Assembly: GCA_016887485.1 (NCBI GenBank)
Contig: CP069394.1
Coordinates: 1,798,001-1,862,000, forward strand
Length of the DNA: 64,000 bases
Origin: Chloroflexota bacterium
Lineage (GTDB): Bacteria > Chloroflexota > Anaerolineae > Anaerolineales > Anaerolineaceae
Direction: 5' to 3'
Part shown: piece after piece, positions 33,466 through 44,272 of the stretch
How the letters are laid out: every line of letters begins with the position of its first letter
How positions within the stretch are numbered: the first letter of the stretch is position 1
Notes under the pieces: model-generated
Database searches by the model: none
Told to the model about the DNA's origin: nothing
What the model saw: the letters and a program-made list of their open reading frames with translations, nothing else
Made by a program: the position numbers and the translations under genes

Positions 33466-35049
33466 TCACCAGACCAGCGGTTTGCCAGTCAGGTATGCCA
33501 GAGTCTCACCATAGCGCTGAGTGCCTTCGTCTCCCAACACGAAAGACAGCGGACGTTCTTTGATATCCGATTTCAGATCCAGCAGGTGCCAGGGGAAAGG
33601 CTTGGGGAAAGCAAAGAAGAACAGGTAGGCATAGCGCCAGGCCAGTTCGACCTGCTCTTCGGTCAGCCGGGCGGATTTGAGGTCCGCCAGCAGGACGTTC
33701 AAGGTCTCAGAGTAGGTATCCCAGGAAGCCGGGTCCTGTGTGAAGCCGCGGTTCCGGTAATGCGTTTGGCCGGCGACGACCACGGGGATCCCGCGCAGGG
33801 CCATTTCCAACCCGACCGTGGTGGTATAAACCAGGCCCAGGTCGGTGATATCGGTGATGTCATAGGTATTGACCTTTTCCTCAGGTCCCACCAGATGAAT
33901 CTGCGGTGGAATCTCACCCAGGGCATCTTTGACCACATCCACCATCGAGGTGCCATGGATCAGCATTTCGCCGGGGTGCACCCGGATCACCAGCTGCACA
34001 TCTTCCCGTTCAGCGAAGAATTTAACCGTGCGTTCGATCCATTCGGCCATCGACTCGCTGAAGACCTGGCGCCCAAGGGTCAGGCTGTCACCAAGTACAT
34101 TGGTCGCTAGCAGCACCACGGGCCGGTCATCCAGTCCCAGTTTCTTCCGGACGGCTTTGCCGCCTTCCGTAGGGGTATCCTGCCATTGGCGGGCAAAATT
34201 CTTCCAGGTTTTGGCATCCTGCCGGGCGGAAAAGAGCGCTTGCAGCTTGCCAAGGTCATCTTCGGTCAGCGGCTGATCACCCAAAGCACCCCAGAGTTCA
34301 TCCGTCTCATGGTGCATGATCTCAGCGTCCTGCGCAATCCAAATCCGTTCGCGCTGGTCGCCGAATTCAAAGGTAACCACCGGGATATTCAAATGTTTGG
34401 CGACCTGATAGACCGCGCCCATTTCAAGGATCGTCCCGTTGGGAATGACCACAACATCCGGTTTATGCGCCAGCAGCCAGGCCCGGGCGTTCCGAGCGGC
34501 TTCTAGGTTGCGTTCCTGACGGATCTTATAGACTTCCTCTTCCCGGGTGATATCTTCCACCTGCAGAGTATATTGCGTATCAAAAACACTCACAGCTTCA
34601 ACCGCCTGGCGCAGGTCAGATGGAAGCTCTCGTGAGAATGGTCGCACGTCCAGCAGGGATTGGACCTGCATCAAGGGATGTACCTGGCTCAAAACCTCGC
34701 GGGTATAGAGGTTCTGCTTGCGAAGGTCAAACTTCTGGATCGGTTTATCCCAATTGGCATAAGGCAGGAAGGACAGTGTGACGTCATGGCCCTTCCCAGC
34801 CAGCGCCAAGCCCAACAGGGTGGAAAAATCAATCCAATAGTGCAGGGAGGCAAAAACAAAGACCTTCTTGCCGGGTTTTGCCGATGCCGCGAAGGGGGCC
34901 GTCTGCTCAACTGCCTCAGGCAGGACAGCAGCCAGGTCATCCAGGTTGTAATGGGCCGACCAGGGCCGATGCCGCTGGACCAATTCCCAGTACAACTCAA
35001 CGGTATAGGGCAAACGCCCAAGAATGTTCTTCAGTAATCTTTTATTCAT
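33466..35049 (-). CDS. KpsC/KpsS-like or glycerophosphotransferase-like surface polysaccharide enzyme
   Basis: A 527-residue soluble GT-B-like protein. The donor-site features are LVIRVHPGEM, GLVYTTTVGLEMALRGIPVVVAG (the Glu-containing loop seen in the KpsS/CDP-glycerol family) and ETDELWGALGDQ. The N-terminal domain has KVFVFASLHYWIDFSTLLGLAL. It is clearly related in layout, though not closely, to the 15992 gene. The two may add different CMP- or nucleotide-activated sugars. It sits directly after the ABC exporter ATPase gene (one-base gap), as expected for an enzyme that builds or caps the exported chain. The exact reaction is unknown. Confidence 0.62.
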   Translation of the reverse strand: MNKRLLKNILGRLPYTVELYWELVQRHRPWSAHYNLDDLAAVLPEAVEQTAPFAASAKPGKKVFVFASLHYWIDFSTLLGLALAGKGHDVTLSFLPYANWDKPIQKFDLRKQNLYTREVLSQVHPLMQVQSLLDVRPFSRELPSDLRQAVEAVSVFDTQYTLQVEDITREEEVYKIRQERNLEAARNARAWLLAHKPDVVVIPNGTILEMGAVYQVAKHLNIPVVTFEFGDQRERIWIAQDAEIMHHETDELWGALGDQPLTEDDLGKLQALFSARQDAKTWKNFARQWQDTPTEGGKAVRKKLGLDDRPVVLLATNVLGDSLTLGRQVFSESMAEWIERTVKFFAEREDVQLVIRVHPGEMLIHGTSMVDVVKDALGEIPPQIHLVGPEEKVNTYDITDITDLGLVYTTTVGLEMALRGIPVVVAGQTHYRNRGFTQDPASWDTYSETLNVLLADLKSARLTEEQVELAWRYAYLFFFAFPKPFPWHLLDLKSDIKERPLSFVLGDEGTQRYGETLAYLTGKPLVW

Positions 35050-35050
35050 T

Positions 35051-36334
35051 TTATTTTTCTACCACTTCAATTTTCCAGTCCAGATCCGGGCGAACCGGCC
35101 CCAGACGTTTTTCCGGCCATTGCATACCCGGCGCACCGGTGGCATCCACGGTGAAGGTCAGCACTTTGTCGTCCTGGAAATAGCGCTTGATCCGGTATGT
35201 GCTGGCATTAACACCCAGCAGATAACGGCCTTCGTTCATCAAATTCGGCGGGATCTGCACGCGGCTGATATACCGGCCAGCAGGTCGCGAGGTATAGGTC
35301 TGATAAAGACCGGGGTCATCGGTATCAAACGTGGTGAAGACATATTCGCCTCGGGTGGTCATCATATAGAAGCCCACCCGCAGCCCACTGATGGCCTCAT
35401 TGAGCTGATATTCCAATTCCACCGAGAAACCATCCGCAGCGACCACGGTATCAACCACCTGATCCCTGGGGTTGCGCACCCGGAGTGCAATCGGCCTGAA
35501 TGCCTTATCCGCACCCACCAATTCACTCTCGGTCCAGTTACGCTCACCGGCTTTGGTCAGGCCCATATTCAAATAGGCATCCACCGCTTCAGGCGTCGGG
35601 GCCCGCATGACCACCTTGCCCTCATTGAGGACAATCGTCTCCTGCGTCAGGCGCAGGATCGCGGACATGTTATGGCTGACAAACAGCACGGTACGGCCCT
35701 CATTAGCTACATCGTTCATCTTGCCCAGGCATTTGCGCTGGAATTCTGCGTCACCCACTGCCAGGACCTCATCCACAACAAGGATCTCCGGTTCAAGGTG
35801 CGCGGCAACGGCAAAAGCCAGACGTAAGTACATCCCGCTTGAATAGCGCTTGACGGGAGTGTCAATGAATTTACCGACCTCAGAAAAATCGACGATCTCA
35901 TCAAATTTGCGGGTGATCTCTTCCCGCCGCATCCCGAGGATCGCACCGTTCAAATAGATGTTTTCACGTCCGGAGAGTTCTGGATGGAAACCGGTGCCAA
36001 CTTCCAGCAGGGAACCCACCCGGCCGTGGATTTCGCCAAAGCCTTCCGTGGGGTTTGTGACCCGTGAGAGGATCTTGAGCAGCGTGCTTTTGCCCGCACC
36101 GTTACGGCCCACAATGCCCAGCACCTGACCGCGTTCCACATTAAAGGAGACATCTTTGAGGGCCCAGATATGGGTTGGGTCACTATAACGGCCTTCGGCC
36201 TTGGGACGGAAGATCCTGCCCACCCGCCGCACGCCTGAGGTCAGCAGGTCGCGCAGGGTGTCAGGTCGGTCCTGAGCCAGGCCAATCCGGTATTGTTTGG
36301 AGATGTTCTCAACTCGAATCGCGTAATCAGCCAT
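35051..36334 (-). CDS. ABC transporter ATP-binding protein for surface polysaccharide export (Wzt-like)
   Basis: A 427-residue protein. Residues 1-240 form the ATPase with Walker A GIVGRNGAGKST, the Q-loop region GRVGSLLEVGTGFHPELSG, signature YSSGMYLRLAFA and Walker B EILVVDEVLAVGD. Residues 255-427 are an immunoglobulin-like C-terminal domain (GFYMMTTRGEYVFTTFDTD and RYLLGVNASTYRIKRYF) typical of Wzt-C, which recognises the non-reducing end or terminal modification of the glycan. Such a domain implies that a specific cap signals export. With the permease gene six bases upstream it makes the exporter that moves the lipid-linked glycan across the membrane. Confidence 0.92.
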   Translation of the reverse strand: MADYAIRVENISKQYRIGLAQDRPDTLRDLLTSGVRRVGRIFRPKAEGRYSDPTHIWALKDVSFNVERGQVLGIVGRNGAGKSTLLKILSRVTNPTEGFGEIHGRVGSLLEVGTGFHPELSGRENIYLNGAILGMRREEITRKFDEIVDFSEVGKFIDTPVKRYSSGMYLRLAFAVAAHLEPEILVVDEVLAVGDAEFQRKCLGKMNDVANEGRTVLFVSHNMSAILRLTQETIVLNEGKVVMRAPTPEAVDAYLNMGLTKAGERNWTESELVGADKAFRPIALRVRNPRDQVVDTVVAADGFSVELEYQLNEAISGLRVGFYMMTTRGEYVFTTFDTDDPGLYQTYTSRPAGRYISRVQIPPNLMNEGRYLLGVNASTYRIKRYFQDDKVLTFTVDATGAPGMQWPEKRLGPVRPDLDWKIEVVEK

Positions 36335-36340
36335 AAGATC

Positions 36341-37200
36341 CTACACAATATCGGCGAAGGTCTTTTCCATTCGCCGGAAATAATACAAACCACTCACCAA
36401 CAGGATCAGGACCATCGCAACTGAAATCACGAGGGTCAGGTCCGGTGGCGTTCCGCCCAGCAGTGCCCAGCGGAATCCCTGGATCACACCAACCATTGGA
36501 TTCAGGCTATACAACCAGCGCCAGATCCCGGCCGGGATGGTTTCAATGGGATAAACAATAGGCGAAGCATACATCCACACCTGGATCAGGAAGGGAACAA
36601 TCTGCTGAATATCCCGATATTGGACATTGAGCGCTGAAAGCCAAAGCCCAACGGCCAAGGCCGTCAACAGGGCCAACAGCACCAGCAAGGGCACCCAGAG
36701 CACATTCCAGCCCGGCATATAACGGTAATAGCCCATTACGCCGATCAGCACAACAAAGGAGATCAGAAAATCAACCAAAGCGGCAAAAATCGAGGCCAGG
36801 GGAATCGCCAGACGGGGAAAATAAATTTTGGTCAGCAGGTTAGCATTCCCCACCAGGCTGGTACTCGAACGCTGCAAAGCAGAGGCAAATAACTGCCAGG
36901 GCAGCAGCGCGGTGAGCGAAAACAGCGGATAAGGGATGCCCTGAGAAGGGGTCTTCAGCAGGGTACCAAAGATGACCGTGAAGATCACCATCGTCATCAA
37001 TGGCTGCAAGACAGCCCAGGCAATCCCCAGGACAGCCTGTTTATAGCGGACTTTGATATCCCGCCAGGTGAGAAAGTAGATCAATTCCCGGTAACGCCAG
37101 AGTTCCTTGAAGTCAATTGAAAGCCAGCCCTTGGCCGGCTTCAAAAAGGTGACCAGTTCCTCTGTTTCGGAAATTGGACGTTTTTCGATCAATTCAGCCA

Positions 37201-37201
<1 letters not shown>
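36341..37201 (-). CDS. ABC-2 type polysaccharide exporter permease (Wzm-like)
   Basis: A 286-residue membrane protein with six hydrophobic segments. It carries the family's LLTKIYFPRLAIPLASIFAALVDF segment in the third to fourth span and LWLSALNVQYRDIQQIVPFLIQVW near residue 190, both typical of Wzm/TagG permeases. It forms the channel with the Wzt-like ATPase encoded next. The start overlaps the GDP-fucose synthase stop in TAATG, so these genes form one operon. No Wza-like outer membrane protein is in the window, consistent with a single-membrane cell. Confidence 0.9.
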
Positions 37202-38651
<1,450 letters not shown>

Positions 38652-38654
38652 AAT

Positions 38655-38685
38655 TTCAACGATTGAATTATAACTTCTAAAGTTA
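38655..38685. promoter_or_regulatory. two inverted repeats, candidate operators of the winged-helix regulator
   Basis: TAACTT-N3-AAGTTA at 38671-38685 fills most of the promoter spacer and extends into the -10, while TTCAA-N3-TTGAA at 38655-38667 covers the start of transcription. Both have a three-base centre and fit a dimeric winged-helix protein. A bound dimer would block RNA polymerase. Confidence 0.5.
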
Positions 38686-38694
38686 ATCCGTCAA
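38667..38694 (-). promoter_or_regulatory. promoter of the glycan cluster regulator
   Basis: On the minus strand TTGACG (38689-38694) and TATAAT (38667-38672) are separated by 16 bases. The start should be near 38660, about nine bases before the first ATG at 38651. This makes a nearly leaderless transcript that runs into the regulator and fcl. Confidence 0.65.
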
Positions 38695-40233
38695 GGCGCG
38701 CTTATGCTCCAAATGATCTCGCACCACACCCCCAACCAGGATCAACAAGCTAATTCCCGCGATCAGCGCCACGGTAACCTTGAAGCCCAAATTCGGGCCA
38801 ATCAGCAGATAACGGCTGAAATACCACTCCGTAAAGAGCAGCAAAAAGACACTTTCAACAGCGATAATCCGCCTGAACCAACGGTCTTTATGCTTGGCGA
38901 GATAATCCATGCCCCAACCAGCCAAAAACGCCATCCAGGGCAGGAAAATCGTCCGGTAACGGGGATTATCCCATTGGTCACCACCTGCTCGGACTGAAGC
39001 AAGCACGATCCAGGCCACGACTACAGCCAGGAACACTCCCAGCCACTGACGCTGGAGCCTGGAATCCGCTTTCCATAGCCGAACTGCGGCAAAAACCAGC
39101 AGCGGAATCAGGGCATACCATCCGATTGAGCGGAAAATACCAATTCCCTTCCAAATCGCCGGCGCAGGAGTGACCAGCGCAGCAGGCAGCACAGGCTGGA
39201 ACAATCCATAGCCCATTATGAAGGGAAAAGCCCATGTTTCCGGCATGCTCTCCACCAGGAAATCCATCATACCGGAATTCAAGATCGTCAGGTAGGCATC
39301 CCACCGGAAGACTTCATCCAGCCAGGGCTTGAAGAACGCCAGGCTTACCAACCCGCCCAAAGCGATCACCAGCCAGCCGACCACCTTCACCCATAACTTC
39401 TTTGCCTTGCTCGATTCAACAACCCAAATCCAGAGACCCATCACGCCAATGCAGGGAATAGCGACCCGAGAGGAGATCAGGAGGAACACGGCCAAATCAA
39501 CGACAAACACGGTTATCGCCAACTTCACCCGATCCCGATCCAGCCAGTGAGCCACGGCCCAGATCAGCACCGTAATCAGCAGGATCATCAGGGGCTCGCG
39601 CATCTGGGATGCGCCTAGAAGAACGCCTTCCGGATAAAAGACCATGATCCATCCTGCCCATAAAGCGACCCTTGGGCTGAATTTGCGTCGAATGGTTGTC
39701 AACAAGATCGGAATACTTAGGCTCATGGCGGCGGCAGAGATGATCGATATCAGAACGGGCCTGAAGGCATCCGGACTGAGCACGCGATAGACCAGAGAAC
39801 TCATCAGGAGCATGCCGCCATACTGATCCGTCCCCAGTTCATCATCAAAAGCCTTGAGCAGGGACTCATCCGACTGAGCCAGCGCCCAAGCGGTCCCTTC
39901 CCGACGATAAGAATCATTAAAAACAAAACCGGCTTGCTGCTCTTCGTTATCATAGCCATAGTTCGGTAAGCCAATAATCAGAAAAACCGCCAGGATGATC
40001 CGCAGGCCAAAGGCAATCAACATCATCAAGGCAACTACTTTTCCGCTGCCCGCCCAATGCCAGATCAGCAGAATAATGAACAAGCAAAAGAAAGCGATCA
40101 GAGAACCGGCAACAAATCCTGGCAGAAAACGGCCTACACCAACCAAGCCCTGGATACCAGCGCCAAGAGCCAGGCTGAGTCCAATGATCAACGCCAGATA
40201 GACTTCAAAATTCCATTCTTTCAAAGGTTTCAT
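38683..40233 (-). CDS. GT-C-like polytopic membrane protein
   Basis: A 516-residue protein with about 12 hydrophobic segments. After the second one the loop has LPNYGYDNEEQQAGFVFNDSYRREGTAWAL, with acidic residues in the GT-C catalytic position. It then has long WI/VLIW-rich helices. It is very likely a mannosyl- or arabinosyl-type transferase using polyprenyl-phosphate donors, or a glycan polymerase. It overlaps the 40233-41603 gene by one base and, with it and the GT4 at 41603, forms an operon running towards the glycan-cluster regulator. Substrate unknown. Confidence 0.68.
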   Translation of the reverse strand: MKPLKEWNFEVYLALIIGLSLALGAGIQGLVGVGRFLPGFVAGSLIAFFCLFIILLIWHWAGSGKVVALMMLIAFGLRIILAVFLIIGLPNYGYDNEEQQAGFVFNDSYRREGTAWALAQSDESLLKAFDDELGTDQYGGMLLMSSLVYRVLSPDAFRPVLISIISAAAMSLSIPILLTTIRRKFSPRVALWAGWIMVFYPEGVLLGASQMREPLMILLITVLIWAVAHWLDRDRVKLAITVFVVDLAVFLLISSRVAIPCIGVMGLWIWVVESSKAKKLWVKVVGWLVIALGGLVSLAFFKPWLDEVFRWDAYLTILNSGMMDFLVESMPETWAFPFIMGYGLFQPVLPAALVTPAPAIWKGIGIFRSIGWYALIPLLVFAAVRLWKADSRLQRQWLGVFLAVVVAWIVLASVRAGGDQWDNPRYRTIFLPWMAFLAGWGMDYLAKHKDRWFRRIIAVESVFLLLFTEWYFSRYLLIGPNLGFKVTVALIAGISLLILVGGVVRDHLEHKRALTD

Positions 40234-41603
40234 CAGTCACCTTTTTCAACTGTGGGCACGCTCTGACGATGCGAACGCCAGGCCTGCCATGAATAGAAAC
40301 TGATCCATAAAACCCAAAAGACCACCACTGTTTGCAGTGGGATCAGGAAACGGGGGTTATCCCCATGATCAAGTAGGGAAGAAACCACAGAGGTCGCCCA
40401 GACCGAACCGGCAAGGAGCCAATGGAAGGGCTGAAATTGCCATAACTTTTTTAGCCGTTTTGAAAACAGCGCCCCAGCTGACGTCGCGACAAAAATGAGG
40501 TTCGCCGTGAACAAAGCCAAGCGGGCGGCCCAAATCATCACATTCAAGCCGCTTGCCAAAACGGTGGATTGAACAGCGGTGACATCCCAATAGACCGGTG
40601 CCCGCCAAAACAGCCACCAACCGCGCAGAACCCTGGCCAGATACTGCCAGGGATGGGTCAGGATTAATTGTACTGAAATCTTGGAAAGTACGCCGGATAG
40701 GTCATAGAAGCTCAGACCGGTTGCGTCCATGATCGCGGGGATGGCGTCCCAGATCGTGTTCCCCTGGGTGCCGCGCGCCGCAATGCGGGCATCGCGGTAA
40801 TCCAGATAAATATCTCGGATCACGGCATATTCATCCGGAACGTCTTCAAAATAATAACCGGTGTGCTGGACGAGGTGATAGCCGGACATCGTGGAGACGC
40901 TGAAGACATGATAGCGAGATTTGATATAGGTCATCCAACCACCCACCAGGACAGCGGCGACCAATAAAATAGTCCAGACAGCCCGCCAATTCACCTTCAA
41001 TTTGCGGTCCTTAAAGGAAACAGCCAGGAAGACCGCCAGCCAGACCGGCATGAAAATGAACACAGGACGGGTCAGAACGGCAAGGGAAGCCGCCGTGCCA
41101 ATGCCCATACCCAGCCAGATGGAGCGGTTCTTCTCTGCCCTCAGCCAGAACCATGCGCCCAGAAGCGCAAGGATCAGCCAAAAGGTCGCCAAAGTCTCGG
41201 TTAACAGGTCTGCCTCAAAGAACAACTGTCCGGGGTTGAGCGTATGCGCCAGACTGACAATTCCCGCAAAAACTACGGACTTTGTGGCCTGCCAGGCGAT
41301 CAGGAACCAGGCCAGGGTAATTCCCAGGCCAAGGATCAGTTGAACGGCATAAACAGTGCGATCAGAACCGACCAGCGCCATGAAGGCCGGATAGCCGGGA
41401 GTGCGGGTGCCGTCATAATGCGTCAGGCCGCCCAAAATCGCATTGGCCGACCGCCGGTAGCTGGCTGTGTCAGAATAGGACACCGGGGGGTACACCGCAA
41501 AGAGCAAGACCCTCAGGGCCACTGCCACCACAAGCACAATCAACAGCCAGGTTCGAAGCTGCCGGGCTTTTTGCTTATCTTCAGTAAGGATTGGTTTTTC
41601 CAT
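40233..41603 (-). CDS. GT-C-like polytopic membrane protein
   Basis: A 456-residue protein with about ten hydrophobic segments. YPPVSYSDTASYRRSANAILGG follows the first membrane helix and carries the acidic residue typical of GT-C enzymes, and YDGTRTPGYPAFMALVG is an exposed motif found in this family. The region resembles the glycosyltransferase 39/DUF2029 groups. It lies between another such protein and a GT4 gene, with one-base overlaps on both sides, so the three genes are co-translated. Probably adds sugars to a lipid-linked or cell-surface glycan; exact role unknown. Confidence 0.68.
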   Translation of the reverse strand: MEKPILTEDKQKARQLRTWLLIVLVVAVALRVLLFAVYPPVSYSDTASYRRSANAILGGLTHYDGTRTPGYPAFMALVGSDRTVYAVQLILGLGITLAWFLIAWQATKSVVFAGIVSLAHTLNPGQLFFEADLLTETLATFWLILALLGAWFWLRAEKNRSIWLGMGIGTAASLAVLTRPVFIFMPVWLAVFLAVSFKDRKLKVNWRAVWTILLVAAVLVGGWMTYIKSRYHVFSVSTMSGYHLVQHTGYYFEDVPDEYAVIRDIYLDYRDARIAARGTQGNTIWDAIPAIMDATGLSFYDLSGVLSKISVQLILTHPWQYLARVLRGWWLFWRAPVYWDVTAVQSTVLASGLNVMIWAARLALFTANLIFVATSAGALFSKRLKKLWQFQPFHWLLAGSVWATSVVSSLLDHGDNPRFLIPLQTVVVFWVLWISFYSWQAWRSHRQSVPTVEKGD

Positions 41604-42736
41604 TATTTATTTAGTTTCATCCCCGCCAGGGCATGAGCTTCTCGGGCAGTCCATGTATAGTCACTCACTGCCGCTTTGGCTGCCGAAGCCAGAGCAGCGC
41701 TACGGGCTGGGTCAGTCGCCAACTCACGAATCGCCTGCTGCCAGGCTTGTTCATCCTCCGGTGGGCAGAAAACCGCCATTTCCTCATTTAAAACTTCATG
41801 GATCACAGGCAGGTCACTGGCGATGATCGCCCGTCCAGCCGCCATATATTCGAACATTTTCATGGGGCTTGCAATCTCCGCTGAATTCCCACCACCGCTG
41901 CCCGCAATCTGGGTGCCATAGGGCATCAGGAGCACATCAGCCGCGGCTTGATAACGGGGCAGAATGGCATTATCAACAAAACCGGTCAGGGTGATGTTGT
42001 GAACGCCTTCATCTGCCAACCGCTGCTGCCATTGAGCCACATCCCCCGGCTGGCCGCCAACCCACAGGAAGTTGACCTCCGGCAGGGCTTTGGCCAAAGC
42101 CAGCATCAGTTCCATCCCACGTCCGGCATAGAAATGCCCGGTATAACCGGCGGTGAAGCCTTCGGGTACACCCAATTCCTTACGGGCTATTTTTTCATCA
42201 GGTAAATCCTGATAGCGTTCCAGTTCGACTCCATTGGGGCCAACCAAAATTTCATCCGCTTTTTCACTCAACCCGAAGGTCTCAATCAGGACATCCTTCA
42301 ACGCCTGGGTGTTGGTCAGCACTCGCTGAGGCGTTTTGGATCGCCAAAAACGGTTGAACAACCAGGGACCCATCCTGCCCGTCACGCGGTCATGCAGTTC
42401 CAACAAAGCGGGCAAGCCGCGACCAAGGGCAAATACAGCCGCCTGCAAAACCCAGGTGTAGACCAGGTCCGGTGACAACTGTTTGGCACGGCGAACGGCC
42501 TTAAAAGCATAGTCATAACGCTTAAAGGTCAGGTTTTCAGGAATCCACTCGACCTGAAAGGGAACCTGCAAGCCGTAATGGTCTTGAAGCGCGTCCCAAG
42601 GGGCGTTTTCATGCCCCGGCACCAACAAAGTCACCTCATGGCCCAGTTCAGCGAGGGCATGAGCCGCCTTCATCACTTGGATGCTATTAGCAGCGTTGGA
42701 GGGGACAAAAGATGCAGCGATACAAACAATTCTCAT
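41603..42736 (-). CDS. family 4 glycosyltransferase
   Basis: A 377-residue GT-B enzyme. The N-terminal domain has FVPSNAANSIQVMKAAHALAE and LVYTWVLQAAV. The C-terminal donor domain has FTAGYTGHFYAGRGMELML, VNFLWVGGQPGDVAQW and SPMKMFEYMAAGRAIIASDLP with the conserved Glu. It resembles mannosyl/glucosyl GT4 enzymes acting on membrane lipids or surface glycans. It overlaps the 40233 gene by one base. Since a lipid acyltransferase and a CDP-alcohol transferase lie just beyond the next gene, a mannosyl step on a phosphoinositide-type lipid is possible, but that is inference. Confidence 0.85.
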   Translation of the reverse strand: MRIVCIAASFVPSNAANSIQVMKAAHALAELGHEVTLLVPGHENAPWDALQDHYGLQVPFQVEWIPENLTFKRYDYAFKAVRRAKQLSPDLVYTWVLQAAVFALGRGLPALLELHDRVTGRMGPWLFNRFWRSKTPQRVLTNTQALKDVLIETFGLSEKADEILVGPNGVELERYQDLPDEKIARKELGVPEGFTAGYTGHFYAGRGMELMLALAKALPEVNFLWVGGQPGDVAQWQQRLADEGVHNITLTGFVDNAILPRYQAAADVLLMPYGTQIAGSGGGNSAEIASPMKMFEYMAAGRAIIASDLPVIHEVLNEEMAVFCPPEDEQAWQQAIRELATDPARSAALASAAKAAVSDYTWTAREAHALAGMKLNK

Positions 42737-42840
42737 TAGAAAATCCGGGTATGCCTAATTAGGTGAACAACTTTCCAGTAAATTGGGGGTTATAGAATCT
42801 TTGACGATTGCATTTATACCACAGGACCCGCAAAGACACA

Positions 42841-43209
42841 CTAACGCTCGCATCCGATCCCATTACCGTCAGCGTCCAGGTGATGCGGGTCTGGCCAGAG
42901 CACCTCAAAATTGGCATAGGGGATGTCATCGCAATTCAGGTCTGGCGGGCCAGGTGCAATGCAAACTGCCGGATAAGCCGGATCGCATTTTACCCAACGG
43001 TCCTCAATAGTAAAGGTCTGCGGGAAGATATTGCTGAGTGATAGCAGCACGACCAATACCAAAAAACCGCTCAGTGATAGTCCATATATGGACCCCAGAA
43101 TAATCTGTACCCATTTTGGCCATTTGGTGTGGCTTCGAAATAGGACATAGATGAACCAGGTAAATAAGCCGCCAAGGGCAATAATTAATAAGAACCAATA
43201 GGCAGACAT
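42841..43209 (-). CDS. small membrane protein with an Excalibur-like domain
   Basis: A 122-residue protein. Two hydrophobic segments occupy the first 65 residues (FLLIIALGGLFTWFIYVL and SLSGFLVLVVLLSLS). The outer part ends with LNCDDIPYANFEV and DADGNGIGCER, the Cys and D-x-D-x-DG-x-G-CE pattern of the Excalibur calcium-binding extracellular domain, probably with a disulfide. It is likely anchored in the membrane with the Excalibur part outside. Divergent to the acyltransferase gene at 43337. Function unknown. Confidence 0.72.
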   Translation of the reverse strand: MSAYWFLLIIALGGLFTWFIYVLFRSHTKWPKWVQIILGSIYGLSLSGFLVLVVLLSLSNIFPQTFTIEDRWVKCDPAYPAVCIAPGPPDLNCDDIPYANFEVLWPDPHHLDADGNGIGCER

Positions 43210-43336
43210 GACATCTCGCGATCTAAATAAACGTCTGTACTTATTTTACCGGTTAATAATTTACATAACGCTTACATTCGCGTTGTAAAATATTAATCCT
43301 GATATAAATCGGGAAAAGCTCGAAAAAGAAAATATA

Positions 43337-44251
43337 ATGCAACAAGAGAAACAAAAAAGACGTCTTTCCATACAGCCTCTTTTGATTCATCTGGCAATCC
43401 TGATCGGATGGATCTTTCCGCGCCGTTGGGGATATGGCCTGGCGACGCTCGTTGGGAACCTGATAGGAAGCCTCAAGAATAACAAAATGGTGAAAGCCAT
43501 CAGGGCCAACCAATATGTGGTGCATGGGCAAGAGATGCCTGCCGAAGCCTTAAACCAAATACCAAAGACCATTTTCGTTTCAGCAGCCAAATGTATCTTT
43601 GATTATTTTTATTTTCTGCCCCGCCCTGAGAAGCTTCATAAAGTTATCAGCTTCAGCCCCGAGGCAAGCAACGCGATTGAGCGGATCAAAAATCAGGAAC
43701 CCACGGTTGTGGTTTGTCCGCACCTCAGCAACTTTGACCTGATGGGCTATACGTTGGCCCTCCATAAAGTTGATGTTCAAGTGCTCTCATTCCCCAATCC
43801 GAACGAGACCTATAAAGTCCAAAACCGATTACGAGAACGCACCGGAATCAATGTCACCCCACTCGACTTCTCCGCATTCCGGCAAGCCCAATTACGGCTG
43901 CAAAAAGGCGGCAGTGTGCTGACCGGGATGGATCGCCCCCTGGCGGATCAGAGTGACACAAAATATATGCCCCGGTTCTTTGGCTACGAAACTCATCTGC
44001 CTGTTGCCTACATCCGCATGGCCCTGAAGGCCAACGCCCCCGTGGTCATCCTGGCAGTCGTCACCTTACCGGATGGCAACTATCGCCTAATAGGGTCCGA
44101 TCCGATCTGGATGACCCCCAACGACGATCTGGAAACCGAAATCCAGACGAATGCCGAAACGGTTTTAAAAGCCGCCGAACCCTTTATTGCTGAACAAGCC
44201 CAACAATGGGCGATGTTTTATCCCATCTGGCCCCAATTCCTGGGAGTCTGA
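43337..44251 (+). CDS. LpxL/PatA-like lipid acyltransferase
   Basis: A 304-residue membrane-associated acyltransferase. An N-terminal hydrophobic helix (LIHLAILIGWIFPRRWGYGLA) anchors it. The catalytic H-x4-D motif is visible in CPHLSNFDLMGYT near residue 130, with TGMDRPLADQSD and LKANAPVVILAVV further on. LpxL/HtrB relatives act on lipid A, but there are no lipid A genes here, and the protein is coupled (21 bases) with a CDP-alcohol phosphatidyltransferase. The pairing resembles the mycobacterial order in which PatA acylates phosphatidylinositol mannosides. I therefore read it as a phospholipid- or glycolipid-acylating enzyme. It lacks a clear ribosome site. Confidence 0.8.
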   Translation: MQQEKQKRRLSIQPLLIHLAILIGWIFPRRWGYGLATLVGNLIGSLKNNKMVKAIRANQYVVHGQEMPAEALNQIPKTIFVSAAKCIFDYFYFLPRPEKLHKVISFSPEASNAIERIKNQEPTVVVCPHLSNFDLMGYTLALHKVDVQVLSFPNPNETYKVQNRLRERTGINVTPLDFSAFRQAQLRLQKGGSVLTGMDRPLADQSDTKYMPRFFGYETHLPVAYIRMALKANAPVVILAVVTLPDGNYRLIGSDPIWMTPNDDLETEIQTNAETVLKAAEPFIAEQAQQWAMFYPIWPQFLGV

Positions 44252-44272
44252 TTTATTGAAGGAAAGGTAATT

